From Clostridia bacterium (lineage in GTDB: Bacteria > Bacillota > Clostridia > Saccharofermentanales > Saccharofermentanaceae): a stretch of 64,000 bases of DNA. Every line of letters begins with the position of its first letter. The stretch's first letter is position 1. Location of the stretch: positions 33,019-97,018 of the forward strand of contig JAEEWG010000010.1 in the NCBI GenBank assembly GCA_016287245.1, in the 5' to 3' direction. Below are positions 36,624 to 45,392 of this stretch, piece by piece. The translations under genes and the position numbers were made by a program. The notes beneath the pieces were generated by a model. That model was not told the origin of the DNA, ran no database searches, and saw nothing but the letters and a program-made list of their open reading frames with translations.

Positions 36624-37815
36624 GAATTTTTTCAAACTGCTGAAAGCAAATAAGGTCTCTGTTCTCATCGCGACGATCATCATGGTGATCTATGCGGTGG
36701 CCATGATCCTGTCCGCTCCGGCCATCGTGGATAAGACCGAAGAAACAGCAAGCGAGAAGAGCGTAGATTATAAGAATCTCGGAGTGCTTTTCCGCGATAA
36801 CGATAACAGCGAACTGAGCAAGGGCGTAAGGACCCTGATCGATAAATATGGAAGCGTGGAAGATACGACCGCTTCGGAAGAGCGCATCAACGATATCCTG
36901 TATTTTTCCATCTCCGATTATTACATCGAAGTTCCGGAGAATTTCCAGCAGAGGATCGATGCCGGCGAGGAAGTCTCCCTCGACTATCAGTCTCACAGCC
37001 AGGTCTCCGGTAAGACCTTCAGCTTCGTCAACGATATCGATTCTTTCGTAAACATCTACAGAAGCTACCGCGCGATGGGCATGGATGATACATCTTCTGT
37101 GGCAAAAGCACTGGAAACGACCATTTCCGAAGTCACCTTCGGTGTCGTGACCGAGAAGCAGGAGGCGCAGCACTCTAACGCCAGAGAGTACGCGGTCTAT
37201 ATGATCCTTATGTACTTCTGCTTCATCTGCCTGTGGCTCCTCGGCATGTCGATCGCATCCGTTATCATCGCTGCCAATAAGAAGGAAGTCTCCCAGCGCA
37301 TCGAGGCGGCTCCGGTAAAGCCGACGGAGAAGACATGGTCCCAGATGGCCGGCCTTCTGACCTGTGCGATCGTCCTGGTCGCGATCTATACGATCTTCAG
37401 CTTCCTTTATGCCGGATCTTCGGATATGATGAGCAAGTACGGATGGGTCGTCGTACTGAACCTGATCACGACCACCTTCTACATCAGCGGATTCACGCTC
37501 ATGATCTCCTGCTTCCGCCTGAATGCGGGAACGCTGAGCCTCATCTGCAACTCGGTAGGTCTCTCCATGAGCTTCCTTTGCGGCATCTTCGTTCCTTTCT
37601 ACTTCTTAAGCAAGGGAGTACAGACATTTGCTCACTTCCTGCCGTTCTTCTGGAGTGCAAAGGTCTTTAACACGGTGTACAGCGGCTCGGGTATGAACTA
37701 TACCTTCAGCACAGGCGCGATCCTGTCTTCATTCGGGGTTCAGATCCTCTTCGGACTGGCTTTCATCTTGATCTCCATGGTGATCAAGAAAGCTCAGCAG
37801 GGAAAAGCAGCATAA
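36610..37815 (+). CDS. ABC-2 type permease, second subunit (exporter 1)
   Basis: 401 residues with the same layout as its neighbour: N-terminal helix (VSVLIATIIMVIYAVAMILS), long outside loop, then five or six helices from about residue 195. The two permeases probably form a heterodimer with the shared ATPase. AAGGAGAG precedes the ATG. Transcription probably ends at the hairpin at 37821-37890. Confidence 0.9.
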   Translation: MQLYKNFFKLLKANKVSVLIATIIMVIYAVAMILSAPAIVDKTEETASEKSVDYKNLGVLFRDNDNSELSKGVRTLIDKYGSVEDTTASEERINDILYFSISDYYIEVPENFQQRIDAGEEVSLDYQSHSQVSGKTFSFVNDIDSFVNIYRSYRAMGMDDTSSVAKALETTISEVTFGVVTEKQEAQHSNAREYAVYMILMYFCFICLWLLGMSIASVIIAANKKEVSQRIEAAPVKPTEKTWSQMAGLLTCAIVLVAIYTIFSFLYAGSSDMMSKYGWVVVLNLITTTFYISGFTLMISCFRLNAGTLSLICNSVGLSMSFLCGIFVPFYFLSKGVQTFAHFLPFFWSAKVFNTVYSGSGMNYTFSTGAILSSFGVQILFGLAFILISMVIKKAQQGKAA

Positions 37816-37820
37816 AACAG

Positions 37821-37890
37821 AAAAGCATGTCGCCACGCGATTTCAAAGGACATTTGTCCGGAAAACTGCGAAGCGGCATGCTTTTTCTTT
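37821..37890 (+). terminator. Terminator with inner hairpin after exporter 1
   Basis: AAAAGCATGTCGC (37821-37833) pairs with GCGGCATGCTTTT (37873-37885), then TTTCTTTTT. The insert contains a second stem, GGAC-ATTT-GTCC (37848-37859). Confidence 0.8.
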
Positions 37891-37896
37891 TTGCGT

Positions 37897-37902
37897 TATA
37901 AT
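37897..37902 (+). promoter_or_regulatory. -10 element of the histidine kinase gene, possibly leaderless
   Basis: TATAAT at 37897-37902 ends 7 bases before the ATG at 37909, so transcription would begin at or beside the start codon. The -35 region is weak and overlaps the preceding terminator. No ribosome binding site is seen before the ATG. Confidence 0.5.
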
Positions 37903-37908
37903 GTTGGC

Positions 37909-39132
37909 ATGATCAATCGTTTACTGGATAAATCTATTCTCGCTGTTTTGTCGATCGCACTGATCCTGTTTTCCACAGAGTCTTACGGTGCGCTGTTTTT
38001 GTCGGAAAATCTCGGGACGAAGGAGGTCATAACGATCCTTTCCATCCTGATCCTTTCCCTGATCACAGAAGTACTTAGACAGCAGGTCCTGAGTGTGCTC
38101 CTCATCATAAGCTCCGGAGCGCTGGCTTTTTTCGTCCCGGAATATAGTGTATTCCTTCCGGTGTGTGTATATGCCCTGTTTTCCGACGAGACGGCAGAAG
38201 CCATGTTCAGATCTTTTCATATGGAAAAGGCCAGACGTGTGGCGGTTTCCGATCTCTTCTCGAAAAGATCCGTCTGGCTTAAGATCGTGCTTCTTTTAGG
38301 GGCGGCCGCGCTTTCGTTCCGGAACTGGACCGTCCTTCTGGTCATCGCTTCGGTGATCCTCGCGGTAAAGACAGTATATATGTGCACGCATGAGGCGCTG
38401 ATGACCGATAAGTTCGATGAGGTCCGCTATGATGCCCAGCAGTCCATGCGGTTAAAGAACGAGATCTCCCAGAATATGGACATGCAGATCCGAAATGCGA
38501 CGCTTTCCGAGAGAAACCGCATCGCGCGCGAGATCCACGATAACGTCGGACATATGCTTACGCGCGCGGTCGTTCAGCTGCAGGCGATCTCGGTGATAAA
38601 TAAAGACGAGCAGATGAAGCCGTACCTCGAGTCCGTCAGCAGCACGGTCAACGAGGCCATGACGAATATCCGAAGAAGCGTGCATGAGCTTCATGACGAT
38701 TCCATCGATCTTTCGATCGGTATCCATGAGATCGCTTCATCGATCCGGGACCGCTTCGATGTGACGGTATCGACCTCCATTGAGTCGCCGGTTCCGAATG
38801 ACATTAAGAACGCGATCCTCGGCATCATTAAAGAAGGGGTCACGAATATCGCCAAGCATAGCAAAGGCAAGAATGTCCGCCTCGAAGTCGTCGAGAACGT
38901 GACCTTCTGGAGGATCCTGGTGTCCGATGACGGGAAGTGCAAGCCCATGGAACTGTCGAGGGCGGCGGATTTTGCGGCCCTCGAAGGGGAGCATGGCATC
39001 GGGCTTTATAACATCAACTCAAGAGCCGTTTCCTGCGGCGGACGCACATCCATCCGCGGCGGCGCAGACGGATTCCATATCACAGTAACGATCCCGAGAA
39101 AGGATCTTTTACCAAAGGAGGAAGAAAAATGA
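37909..39132 (+). CDS. Sensor histidine kinase, NarL/DesK type
   Basis: 407 residues from ATG 37909; a TTG six codons upstream is less likely. Six predicted membrane helices in residues 1-155. Then the HisKA_3 dimerisation helix with the phosphorylated His in ERNRIAREIHDNVGHML, and a HATPase domain ending in EHGIGLYNINSR. Kinases of this kind often sense membrane state or cell-wall antibiotics. Its last 4 bases overlap the response regulator start. Sits directly after ABC exporter 1. Confidence 0.92.
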   Translation: MINRLLDKSILAVLSIALILFSTESYGALFLSENLGTKEVITILSILILSLITEVLRQQVLSVLLIISSGALAFFVPEYSVFLPVCVYALFSDETAEAMFRSFHMEKARRVAVSDLFSKRSVWLKIVLLLGAAALSFRNWTVLLVIASVILAVKTVYMCTHEALMTDKFDEVRYDAQQSMRLKNEISQNMDMQIRNATLSERNRIAREIHDNVGHMLTRAVVQLQAISVINKDEQMKPYLESVSSTVNEAMTNIRRSVHELHDDSIDLSIGIHEIASSIRDRFDVTVSTSIESPVPNDIKNAILGIIKEGVTNIAKHSKGKNVRLEVVENVTFWRILVSDDGKCKPMELSRAADFAALEGEHGIGLYNINSRAVSCGGRTSIRGGADGFHITVTIPRKDLLPKEEEK

Positions 39133-39755
39133 GGATCATGATCGTGGACGATGATCCACTCGTAACGCAGTCACTGAAGATCATTCTGGAACAGGATGAA
39201 TCGATCGAGGTCGCAGGGCTCTTCGGAAGCGGAAGGGAAGCGATCGCGGCTTATCCGGATATCAAGCCGGACGTGGTGCTTTCGGACATCCGTATGGAGG
39301 ATACTGACGGGCTTGACGCGACGGCGGAGATCTTAAAGATCGATCCGGAGGCGAAAGTGATCCTGCTTACGACTTTTCTCGATGATGAATACATCAACCG
39401 CGCACTCAAGGTCGGCGCGAAGGGGTATATCCTGAAACAGGACTGTGCGTCGCTTGCGACAGCGGTCCATGCCGTATTTGAAGGACAGACTGTCTTCGGC
39501 GGCAAGATCGTCGAAAGACTTCCGGATCTCCTTAACCGCAGCGAGTCTTTTTCCTGGGAGGAATTTGACATTACACCGAAGGAAAAAGAAGTCGTGGAGC
39601 TCGTGGCCGAGGGCCTTTCGAATAAAGAGATCGCCCAGAAGATGTTTCTCGGCGAAGGCACGGTCAGGAACATGATCAGTTCTGTCTTAAGCAAGCTCGA
39701 TCTGCGCGACCGGACGCAGCTGGCCTGTTTTTACTATCAGAGGATCAAGATTTAA
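39129..39755 (+). CDS. Response regulator, NarL/LuxR family
   Basis: 208 residues. Receiver domain with acidic pocket in MIVDDDPLV and phospho-Asp in VVLSDIRMED near residue 52; LuxR-type helix-turn-helix at the C-terminus (LSNKEIAQKMFLGEGTVRNM). Overlaps the kinase gene by ATGA, so translation is coupled. Likely activates the adjacent ABC exporter operon, whose upstream region has an inverted repeat fitting this family. Confidence 0.95.
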   Translation: MRIMIVDDDPLVTQSLKIILEQDESIEVAGLFGSGREAIAAYPDIKPDVVLSDIRMEDTDGLDATAEILKIDPEAKVILLTTFLDDEYINRALKVGAKGYILKQDCASLATAVHAVFEGQTVFGGKIVERLPDLLNRSESFSWEEFDITPKEKEVVELVAEGLSNKEIAQKMFLGEGTVRNMISSVLSKLDLRDRTQLACFYYQRIKI

Positions 39756-39825
39756 GAATCGTCACTTAACCCTATAATTTGTTTGATAAAATGAAACCAT
39801 CGAGGGATATAAGGAGAGAGAATAT

Positions 39826-40875
39826 ATGAAGAAACAGACAGCACTGGCAGTCCTTTTAGCGTTCGGCCTTGCACTTTCCGCGTGCGGTTCGAAGGAAAAA
39901 GAAACGACAGCGAAGAAGACGGAAAAAGAATCTGCGGCAATCATGCCGATAGAGACGGTGAAACCGATCGATCTTGATTCAGATACATACAACTACTATA
40001 AAGAAGATACTTTCTTTCTTCCGGAGAAACTCTACGGTTATTTAAGTGCCATGACCGAGTGGGACACCGAACTGGATATATCCTTGAAGGATAACACTTT
40101 TGCCGGATCATACGAGAGCAGGTCTTTCACACTTGAAGGAGATGCCTACGATGTTCTCCGCTGTATCTTCAAAGGGAAGATCGACGGATTTAAACGTGTC
40201 AATGAATACTCTTTTTCCACGCATGTCACCGAATTTACGACGGACAAATTCGAACCGGTCGATGAAAAATACGGCGAGTATATGGCGCATGTCACATATT
40301 CGGAACCGTACGGATTTAAAGATGCGGACGAACTGATCCTCTATCTGCCGAATACACCGGTCTCCGAGTTGCCGCAGAAGACGATAGAGTGGCTCGAACC
40401 TTATATTGGAATTCCGACTCCCGAGCATCTCGGTTATTATGTCATCTGCAATAAAGCCGAAGAAACAGCCTTTGTGGTCTATTTCCAGAACGACACAGTC
40501 CCGGGCGGAATGCAGTTAGATCTTTTGTACGGTATTCCGGATACTACCGATCCGGATCCGGAGGTCCTTAAGGACTGGACAGGCGAGCTTGTGGATAATC
40601 ACCTCGGCGCCAGACTGATCATCGATACTTCCGGAAGCACACCGAAAGCTTCTTTTGAAAGAGGCTCTTCCGTGTACAAGGATCTTCGGGTCTGTTCCAG
40701 TAAATACGGCTTCGAAGAACTGATCCTCTTCGGTACCGAAGAGCATGGTTTTTCTGTCGTTCTCATGCTTCGGTTTGAGAATACGGAAACAAAAGAAAAT
40801 CAGATCATCCGCTGTATCGAGTCAACGGATCCGAGTCTTAGGCGAGGAATGAAATTCTCCATCAATAAGAAATAA
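39826..40875 (+). CDS. Lipoprotein of unknown function
   Basis: 349 residues. Signal peptide with lipobox LSAC (Cys at residue 20), short Lys/Glu/Thr linker, then about 300 residues with no recognised domain; rich in aromatic and acidic residues and probably mostly beta. AAGGAGAGAG precedes the ATG. A terminator follows at 40908. Located between a two-component pair and a TetR/ABC set; no clear link to either. Confidence 0.78.
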   Translation: MKKQTALAVLLAFGLALSACGSKEKETTAKKTEKESAAIMPIETVKPIDLDSDTYNYYKEDTFFLPEKLYGYLSAMTEWDTELDISLKDNTFAGSYESRSFTLEGDAYDVLRCIFKGKIDGFKRVNEYSFSTHVTEFTTDKFEPVDEKYGEYMAHVTYSEPYGFKDADELILYLPNTPVSELPQKTIEWLEPYIGIPTPEHLGYYVICNKAEETAFVVYFQNDTVPGGMQLDLLYGIPDTTDPDPEVLKDWTGELVDNHLGARLIIDTSGSTPKASFERGSSVYKDLRVCSSKYGFEELILFGTEEHGFSVVLMLRFENTETKENQIIRCIESTDPSLRRGMKFSINKK

Positions 40876-40907
40876 CAGGGGTCTTCTCAAAAACGGTCAA
40901 TAGAGTG

Positions 40908-40945
40908 AAAATGGTATTAACCGATTCGGTCAATACCATTTTTTA
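40908..40945 (+). terminator. Terminator after the 349-residue lipoprotein
   Basis: AAAATGGTATT (40908-40918) pairs with AATACCATTTT (40932-40942), then TTT. Confidence 0.85.
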
Positions 40946-40969
40946 TGCGGGAAAAGAAAGGAGAAAGCT

Positions 40970-41575
40970 GTGAACGAGAAGTTTTGCCAGCTTCCGGAAG
41001 AAAAGCAGCTTCGCATCTTAAATGCGGGGTTTCGGGTCTTTTCGAAAAGTCCCTACCGGAAAAGTCCGATGAACGAGATCGCCGCCGAGGCCGGGATCAG
41101 TAAATCCCTCCTGTTCTTTTACTTCCGGAATAAAAAGGAGCTCTACCTCTTCCTGATGAAGAGGGCGGAGGAGCTGACGATGGAATACCTTTCGAAGTCC
41201 GGTTGCTATGAGGAAAGCGACATCTTCGAGATGATGTATAAGGGACTTCTGGCAAAGACAGAAATGATGCGGAAATATCCGGATATGAGTCTTTTCGCGC
41301 TGAAGGCCTACTATGAGGAGGACGAGGAAGTTAAGGATGAACTTCAGAAGATCATCGCGCCGTATCGAAAGCTCAGCACGAACAAGAGCCTTCCGAAGCT
41401 CGACCCGACACTCTTTAAGGACGGACTCGATCTGAATATGATGTATCAGGACATGTTCCTCGCATCCGAGGGATACATGTACCAGATGCAGAATCAGGGC
41501 AGGATCGACGTCGACCGGGTCCTTATGGACTACAGAAAACTTATCGATTTCTGGAAAGACCTTTATCTGAAATGA
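40970..41575 (+). CDS. TetR-family transcriptional regulator
   Basis: 201 residues, GTG start with AAAGGAG seven bases upstream. The N-terminal helix-turn-helix is clear (MNEIAAEAGISKSLLFFYF, then RNKKELYLF). The rest is the helical ligand-binding domain. Its stop overlaps the region just before the ABC ATPase gene, so it heads the operon and probably represses it, responding to the exported compound. Confidence 0.92.
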   Translation: MNEKFCQLPEEKQLRILNAGFRVFSKSPYRKSPMNEIAAEAGISKSLLFFYFRNKKELYLFLMKRAEELTMEYLSKSGCYEESDIFEMMYKGLLAKTEMMRKYPDMSLFALKAYYEEDEEVKDELQKIIAPYRKLSTNKSLPKLDPTLFKDGLDLNMMYQDMFLASEGYMYQMQNQGRIDVDRVLMDYRKLIDFWKDLYLK

Positions 41576-41583
41576 GGAATACT

Positions 41584-42471
41584 ATGGAAAAAGAACTGGC
41601 TATCGAAACAAGAGCACTTACGAAGTTTTACGGCAAGAGCCTCGGGATCAGGGATCTCGATCTATCTGTGGAAAAAGGGGACTTCTTCGGCTTTATCGGC
41701 CCGAACGGCGCCGGTAAATCGACGACGATACGAACTCTCCTCGGTCTGATCCGGAAGACAAGAGGCGAAGCAAAGGTATTGGGCTACGATATCGTGGACG
41801 ATAAGGAAGAGATATTAAAGAGAACGGGATACCTTCCGTCGGAGATCTGGTTTTATCACGACATGAAGGTCAAAGACGCCCTGAAATACTCCGCGGATCT
41901 TCGAAAGACGGACTGTAAAGAAAGGGCTTCCGAGCTCTGCAAGCGTCTTGATCTTGACCCGAACAGAAAAGTCGAGGATCTTTCTCTCGGAAATCGGAAA
42001 AAAGTAGGCATCATCTGCGCGGTGCAGCATCACCCGGAGCTTCTGATCCTGGATGAACCAACTTCGGGGCTCGATCCTCTGATGCAGAAAGAGTTCTTTT
42101 CGATCCTGAAAGAAGAGAACCGGCGGGGAGCTACGATCTTCTTCTCGTCACACATCCTTTCGGAAGTGCAGGCCTACTGTAAGAGTGCGGCCTTCATCAA
42201 AGAAGGGAAGATCCTCCTTTCCGACAAGGTCGGCGAGCTCGGGCAGACAGGCGCGAGAAAGGTGACGATCCTCGGGGATGTCCCGAAGGAGCGGTTTTCC
42301 GATCTTCCCGGCGTGACATTTACCGAGAGCGAAAGAGACGAAGGCATAAGCTTCCTTTATAAAGGCGACATCAAGCTCCTTCTTTCCATTCTCTCCAAAG
42401 AAGAGATACGGGATCTGACTATCACGGAGCCGAGTCTCGAAGAGATCTTCATGCACTACTACGAATCGTAA
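41584..42471 (+). CDS. ABC transporter ATP-binding protein (exporter 2)
   Basis: 295 residues from ATG 41584, with GAGG at 41574-41577. Walker A GPNGAGKSTTIR, signature LSLGNRKKVGI (a variant without the usual GG pair), Walker B LLILDEPTSGLDPL. Operates with the permease that follows after 13 bases. Headed by a TetR gene, the typical arrangement of drug exporters in Bacillota. Confidence 0.93.
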   Translation: MEKELAIETRALTKFYGKSLGIRDLDLSVEKGDFFGFIGPNGAGKSTTIRTLLGLIRKTRGEAKVLGYDIVDDKEEILKRTGYLPSEIWFYHDMKVKDALKYSADLRKTDCKERASELCKRLDLDPNRKVEDLSLGNRKKVGIICAVQHHPELLILDEPTSGLDPLMQKEFFSILKEENRRGATIFFSSHILSEVQAYCKSAAFIKEGKILLSDKVGELGQTGARKVTILGDVPKERFSDLPGVTFTESERDEGISFLYKGDIKLLLSILSKEEIRDLTITEPSLEEIFMHYYES

Positions 42472-42484
42472 CGAGGTACCCCAT

Positions 42485-43270
42485 ATGACTATCTTTAAGC
42501 AGGAAATAAGATCACAGAAAAAGACCGTGCTGATCTGGAGCCTTTCCATCGGGCTTCTGATCGGGCTTTGCGTCCTGATGTTCCCCGAGATGGAATCGCA
42601 GATGGGCGATGTGAATGCGATTTTTTCGAAGATGGGAAGCTTCACCCAGGCTTTCGGCATGGATAAATTAAACTTCGGCACCCTGATCGGCTTTTACGGT
42701 GTGGAGGCCGGCAACATGCTCGGACTGGGCGGCGCGTTCTTCGCGGCCATTATCGCGGTATCTTCCCTCATGAAGGAAGAGCGTGACCACACAGCGGAGT
42801 TCCTCTTTACCCATCCGGTCCCGAGGATCCGAGTGATCACCGAGAAGCTCCTTTCCGTCTTTTCGAACATCCTCATCATGAACGCGATCGTCCTGATCCT
42901 CTCGATCTTATCGATCCTTCTGATCGGCGAGAGCATCTTCTGGAAAGAACTGCTTCTGATCCATTTTGCGTATCTTCTCATGCAGCTTGAGATCGCAGGT
43001 ATCTGCTTCGGCGTGTCGGCTTTCCTGACACACGGCGGGATCGGCGTCGGTATCGGGATCGCAGGACTCATGTACTTTCTGAATATCGTAGCGAACATCA
43101 CCGAGAAGGCAAAGCCTTTAAAGTATATCTCCGCTTTCAGCTACACGGAGACCTCGGACATTATAAGATCCGGAGATCTTGCGGTCCGCTATCTTGTTCC
43201 GGGATTGATCTTTATGGTCATCGGAATCGTCCTTTCTTATGCGAAGTATACGCGAAAAGATCTGCGCTGA
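42485..43270 (+). CDS. ABC-2 type permease (exporter 2)
   Basis: 261 residues, six membrane helices, short cytoplasmic N-terminus (MTIFKQEIRSQKKTVLIWSL). Small single permease, as in BcrAB- and YhcG/YhcI-like exporters, where two copies would pair with an ATPase dimer. GAGG lies upstream. No terminator seen; the next gene has its own promoter. Confidence 0.9.
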   Translation: MTIFKQEIRSQKKTVLIWSLSIGLLIGLCVLMFPEMESQMGDVNAIFSKMGSFTQAFGMDKLNFGTLIGFYGVEAGNMLGLGGAFFAAIIAVSSLMKEERDHTAEFLFTHPVPRIRVITEKLLSVFSNILIMNAIVLILSILSILLIGESIFWKELLLIHFAYLLMQLEIAGICFGVSAFLTHGGIGVGIGIAGLMYFLNIVANITEKAKPLKYISAFSYTETSDIIRSGDLAVRYLVPGLIFMVIGIVLSYAKYTRKDLR

Positions 43271-43290
43271 GGTCATTTCCCGAAGATCCG

Positions 43291-43318
43291 TTCCACCTCT
43301 TTATCCTTCTGCTATAAT
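43291..43318 (+). promoter_or_regulatory. Promoter of the ASCH-domain gene
   Basis: TTCCAC (43291-43296), 16-base spacer, TATAAT (43313-43318); the ATG lies 24 bases further on. Confidence 0.6.
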
Positions 43319-43341
43319 AGGGAAGGAAAAGGAGGCAGGGT

Positions 43342-43806
43342 ATGGCTGAGTATAACATCGACGAGCTCTCTTTCTGGCATTACGGTGATACAAAAGAAGA
43401 AGCGAATAAAGTCGTAGAAGAGATCCTGATGGGCAGGCGCACTGTATTCATCTCGGATTTCAGCTATCTATCGGATTACGATCCGTATGAGATCCGTCAG
43501 TATACCAATGAAGAACTTCAGAGCCTTATTTCCGAATACCGCGATATGTACCCGAGAAAAGGGGATCTCAATGTGATCACTGACTGGGACGGAAATCCCA
43601 AGGTCGTGATCCGGACCCTCGGCTTCGGCCTGATGCATTTTGAGGATGTTCCTCTGGATCTGGCCTCCTGTGAATATGGCGACATGAAGATCGAGGACTG
43701 GAGAAAAAGAAAAGAAGAGGAGATCCTGGAACACTCGTTAAGAGAGTATCTGGATCCCCGTGAAGTCCTTCAGATCGAGCTCTTCGAGGTGCTCGAAAAG
43801 CTCTGA
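43342..43806 (+). CDS. ASCH-domain protein
   Basis: 154 residues. The layout matches ASCH proteins of the YqfB-like kind: an early FWHYGDTKEEANKVVEEIL helix, a conserved GRRTVFIS loop, GDLNVITDWDGNPKVVIRTL beta strands, then EDVPLDLASCEYGD followed by WRKRKEEEI. ASCH domains share the PUA-like fold and bind RNA or modified nucleosides; a few hydrolyse acylcytidine. AAAGGAGG precedes the ATG. The end lies 15 bases from the convergent neighbour. Exact activity unknown. Confidence 0.78.
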   Translation: MAEYNIDELSFWHYGDTKEEANKVVEEILMGRRTVFISDFSYLSDYDPYEIRQYTNEELQSLISEYRDMYPRKGDLNVITDWDGNPKVVIRTLGFGLMHFEDVPLDLASCEYGDMKIEDWRKRKEEEILEHSLREYLDPREVLQIELFEVLEKL

Positions 43807-43821
43807 ACCGTAATATATTCC

Positions 43822-44424
43822 TTACTTAAAAAGTGAGCCGGCCAGATCGCCTAAGCTCTTACCGAGCTTGGTCGTATTGCCCTTGGCCAGAGAATCCAGG
43901 ATCGAATCCAGACCGTCCGACTTCTTTTTCGAAGAAGTCTTTTTCGTCGTCTTCTTCGCAGTCGAGGATTTCTTCGTCGTGGAAGTGGATTTCTTCGCCG
44001 TCGTGGTCTTCCTGGCGGTGGAAGTCTTCTTGGCGGTGGTGGACTTCTTCGCAGTCGTCTTTTTTGCGGAGAAAGAAGAGGATGTGCCGCCGGTAGCCGC
44101 GCGGAATGCACTATAGACTTTGATCTCCTTGATGACTTTGCTCGGGTACTTGCTCTTATCTGCGGTGATCACGATGACATCATGCTTACTTGCCGTATGG
44201 TATCCGATCAGGTAGGATATCGCGCAGGAAAGCTCGGAAGCCGCAGCGATCTCAAAATACTCCACCTCGGCCTTGACCCCTTCGAGTGCTTCTTTTACCG
44301 ACGCACTTAATGTCTTCTTTCCTTTTACGTAAACGAAGATGATGTGATCGGTCTTGGAAAGTTTTTCCGCTCCGGAAAAGTCGATCTTACTGCTTTCGGC
44401 CAAAGAGATGAGTACGTACTTCAT
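43822..44424 (-). CDS. Protein with histone-H1-like Lys/Thr/Ala tail
   Basis: 200 residues from ATG 44424, with GGAGG just before it. Residues 1-115 form an alpha/beta domain (MKYVLISLAESSKIDFSGAE, DHIIFVYVKGKKTL, VEYFEIAAAS, KHDVIVITADKSKYPSKVI) that recalls the small PIN-like or Rossmann nucleoprotein folds. Residues about 125-175 are repeats of KKTTAKKS/KKTSTARK type, as in bacterial histone H1-like proteins. A short hydrophobic C-terminus (LDSILDSLAKGNTTKLGKSL) follows. Nucleic acid binding through the basic tail is likely; whether the head is a nuclease is open. Confidence 0.75.
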   Translation of the reverse strand: MKYVLISLAESSKIDFSGAEKLSKTDHIIFVYVKGKKTLSASVKEALEGVKAEVEYFEIAAASELSCAISYLIGYHTASKHDVIVITADKSKYPSKVIKEIKVYSAFRAATGGTSSSFSAKKTTAKKSTTAKKTSTARKTTTAKKSTSTTKKSSTAKKTTKKTSSKKKSDGLDSILDSLAKGNTTKLGKSLGDLAGSLFK

Positions 44425-44677
44425 AAGAAAATCCTCCCGATTTATGTCTGTCAGAATGCGCAAATGCCTGCGCGGACGGTATTTGCCGCCGATATACGGC
44501 AGCGGTTCCACCTATGCCCAGATTCATTATACCATTTCTAACATGCGGGATAAGAGAAAATAGGGCGACTTATTCAGTCGCTGCGCCGGTGTTTCTTTTT
44601 CACGGGGAAGGATAGAATATCTTCAAAGCAAGCAAATAATCGGAAACAGTAATTGAAGCAACAGGGGATGAGACTTC

Positions 44678-44842
44678 ATGGACTTAGACAAACGACTTCA
44701 GATGATCCGCCTGTGTGAAGCGATGGAATGCTTCCCGGATTTCAGCAGACGGATCGGACTGATCAACAGATCCACCTTTCGGGGTCAGAGGATCTGCCAG
44801 GAAAAAAACACACCTCCACTTTCGACAGAAGAGCCCGCATGA
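44678..44842 (+). CDS. Possible 54-residue small protein
   Basis: ATG at 44678, preceded by AGGGGATGAG. The product begins MDLDKRLQMIRLCEAMECF and has three Cys. Codon use is like nearby genes. Its stop codon lies inside the left arm of a strong terminator hairpin. It might instead be an untranslated RNA ending at that terminator. No homology recognised. Confidence 0.45.
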   Translation: MDLDKRLQMIRLCEAMECFPDFSRRIGLINRSTFRGQRICQEKNTPPLSTEEPA

Positions 44843-44866
44843 GTGAGACATGCGGGCTCTGTTTTT
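44830..44866 (+). terminator. Terminator overlapping the small reading frame
   Basis: AGAGCCCGCAT (44830-44840) pairs with ATGCGGGCTCT (44850-44860), followed by GTTTTTC. Confidence 0.88.
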
Positions 44867-44894
44867 CTTCTTATGGAAAAGATCCGTTCAGGAT

Positions 44895-45392
44895 CTACTT
44901 GGCGAAGTCTTCCTTGCTGAGCTGACCTTCAGCGATGGCGTTATCGATCCACAGTCGTAAGGAATCGATGGTCAGGGCCATCTTATCGAGCTCATTTTTG
45001 ATCTCAACGAAATCCGGAAGCTCGTGCTCCGCGATCTTACCGTCTACCGTGATCTCGATCAGGCGGTTCTTATTCTTCTCGATGGCATTTAATGTGGCGA
45101 TCATCTCTAAAGTGATCTGCGAAAGCTCCTTCGGAACGACCTCAGGGACATATTCCTGTCCGATGGGGCACTCGTGAGAGCAGAAGTAATTGCACAAAGA
45201 AGGGTTCTTGTAGCAGTCTGCCATAGCCAGGATCTCTTCCGGATGCGGAAGTGTCTTCTCGTTCTCGATCTTCTCGATACGGTCCGCAGAGATGTACTGC
45301 AGTTTCTCGGAAGCAGCGTCGCGCGTAAGGTTTTGCGCCTCGCGGCTGATCTGGTAAATGTTCTTGTTCTCTTTAGTTGACCTACGTCCCAT
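44895..45392 (-). CDS. XRE-family regulator with cysteine cluster
   Basis: 165 residues from ATG 45392 (a GTG four codons upstream is possible). Residues about 5-65 form a Cro/CI-type helix-turn-helix (IYQISREAQNLTRDAASEKL, then ISADRIEKIENEKTLP). A cysteine-rich segment CNYFCSHECPIGQEYVP follows near residue 72 and may bind a metal. The rest is a helical bundle. Divergent from the DUF4230 gene across about 290 bases. Similar proteins are common in Clostridia; target genes unknown. Confidence 0.82.
   Translation of the reverse strand: MGRRSTKENKNIYQISREAQNLTRDAASEKLQYISADRIEKIENEKTLPHPEEILAMADCYKNPSLCNYFCSHECPIGQEYVPEVVPKELSQITLEMIATLNAIEKNKNRLIEITVDGKIAEHELPDFVEIKNELDKMALTIDSLRLWIDNAIAEGQLSKEDFAK

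Noticed and set aside
37891..37908. TTG start for the first histidine kinase
   Set aside because: It lies in the T run of the preceding terminator and upstream of the -10 element.
43960..44060. Repetitive DNA in the minus-strand gene at 43822
   Set aside because: It encodes the Lys/Thr/Ala tail and is not an independent repeat element.
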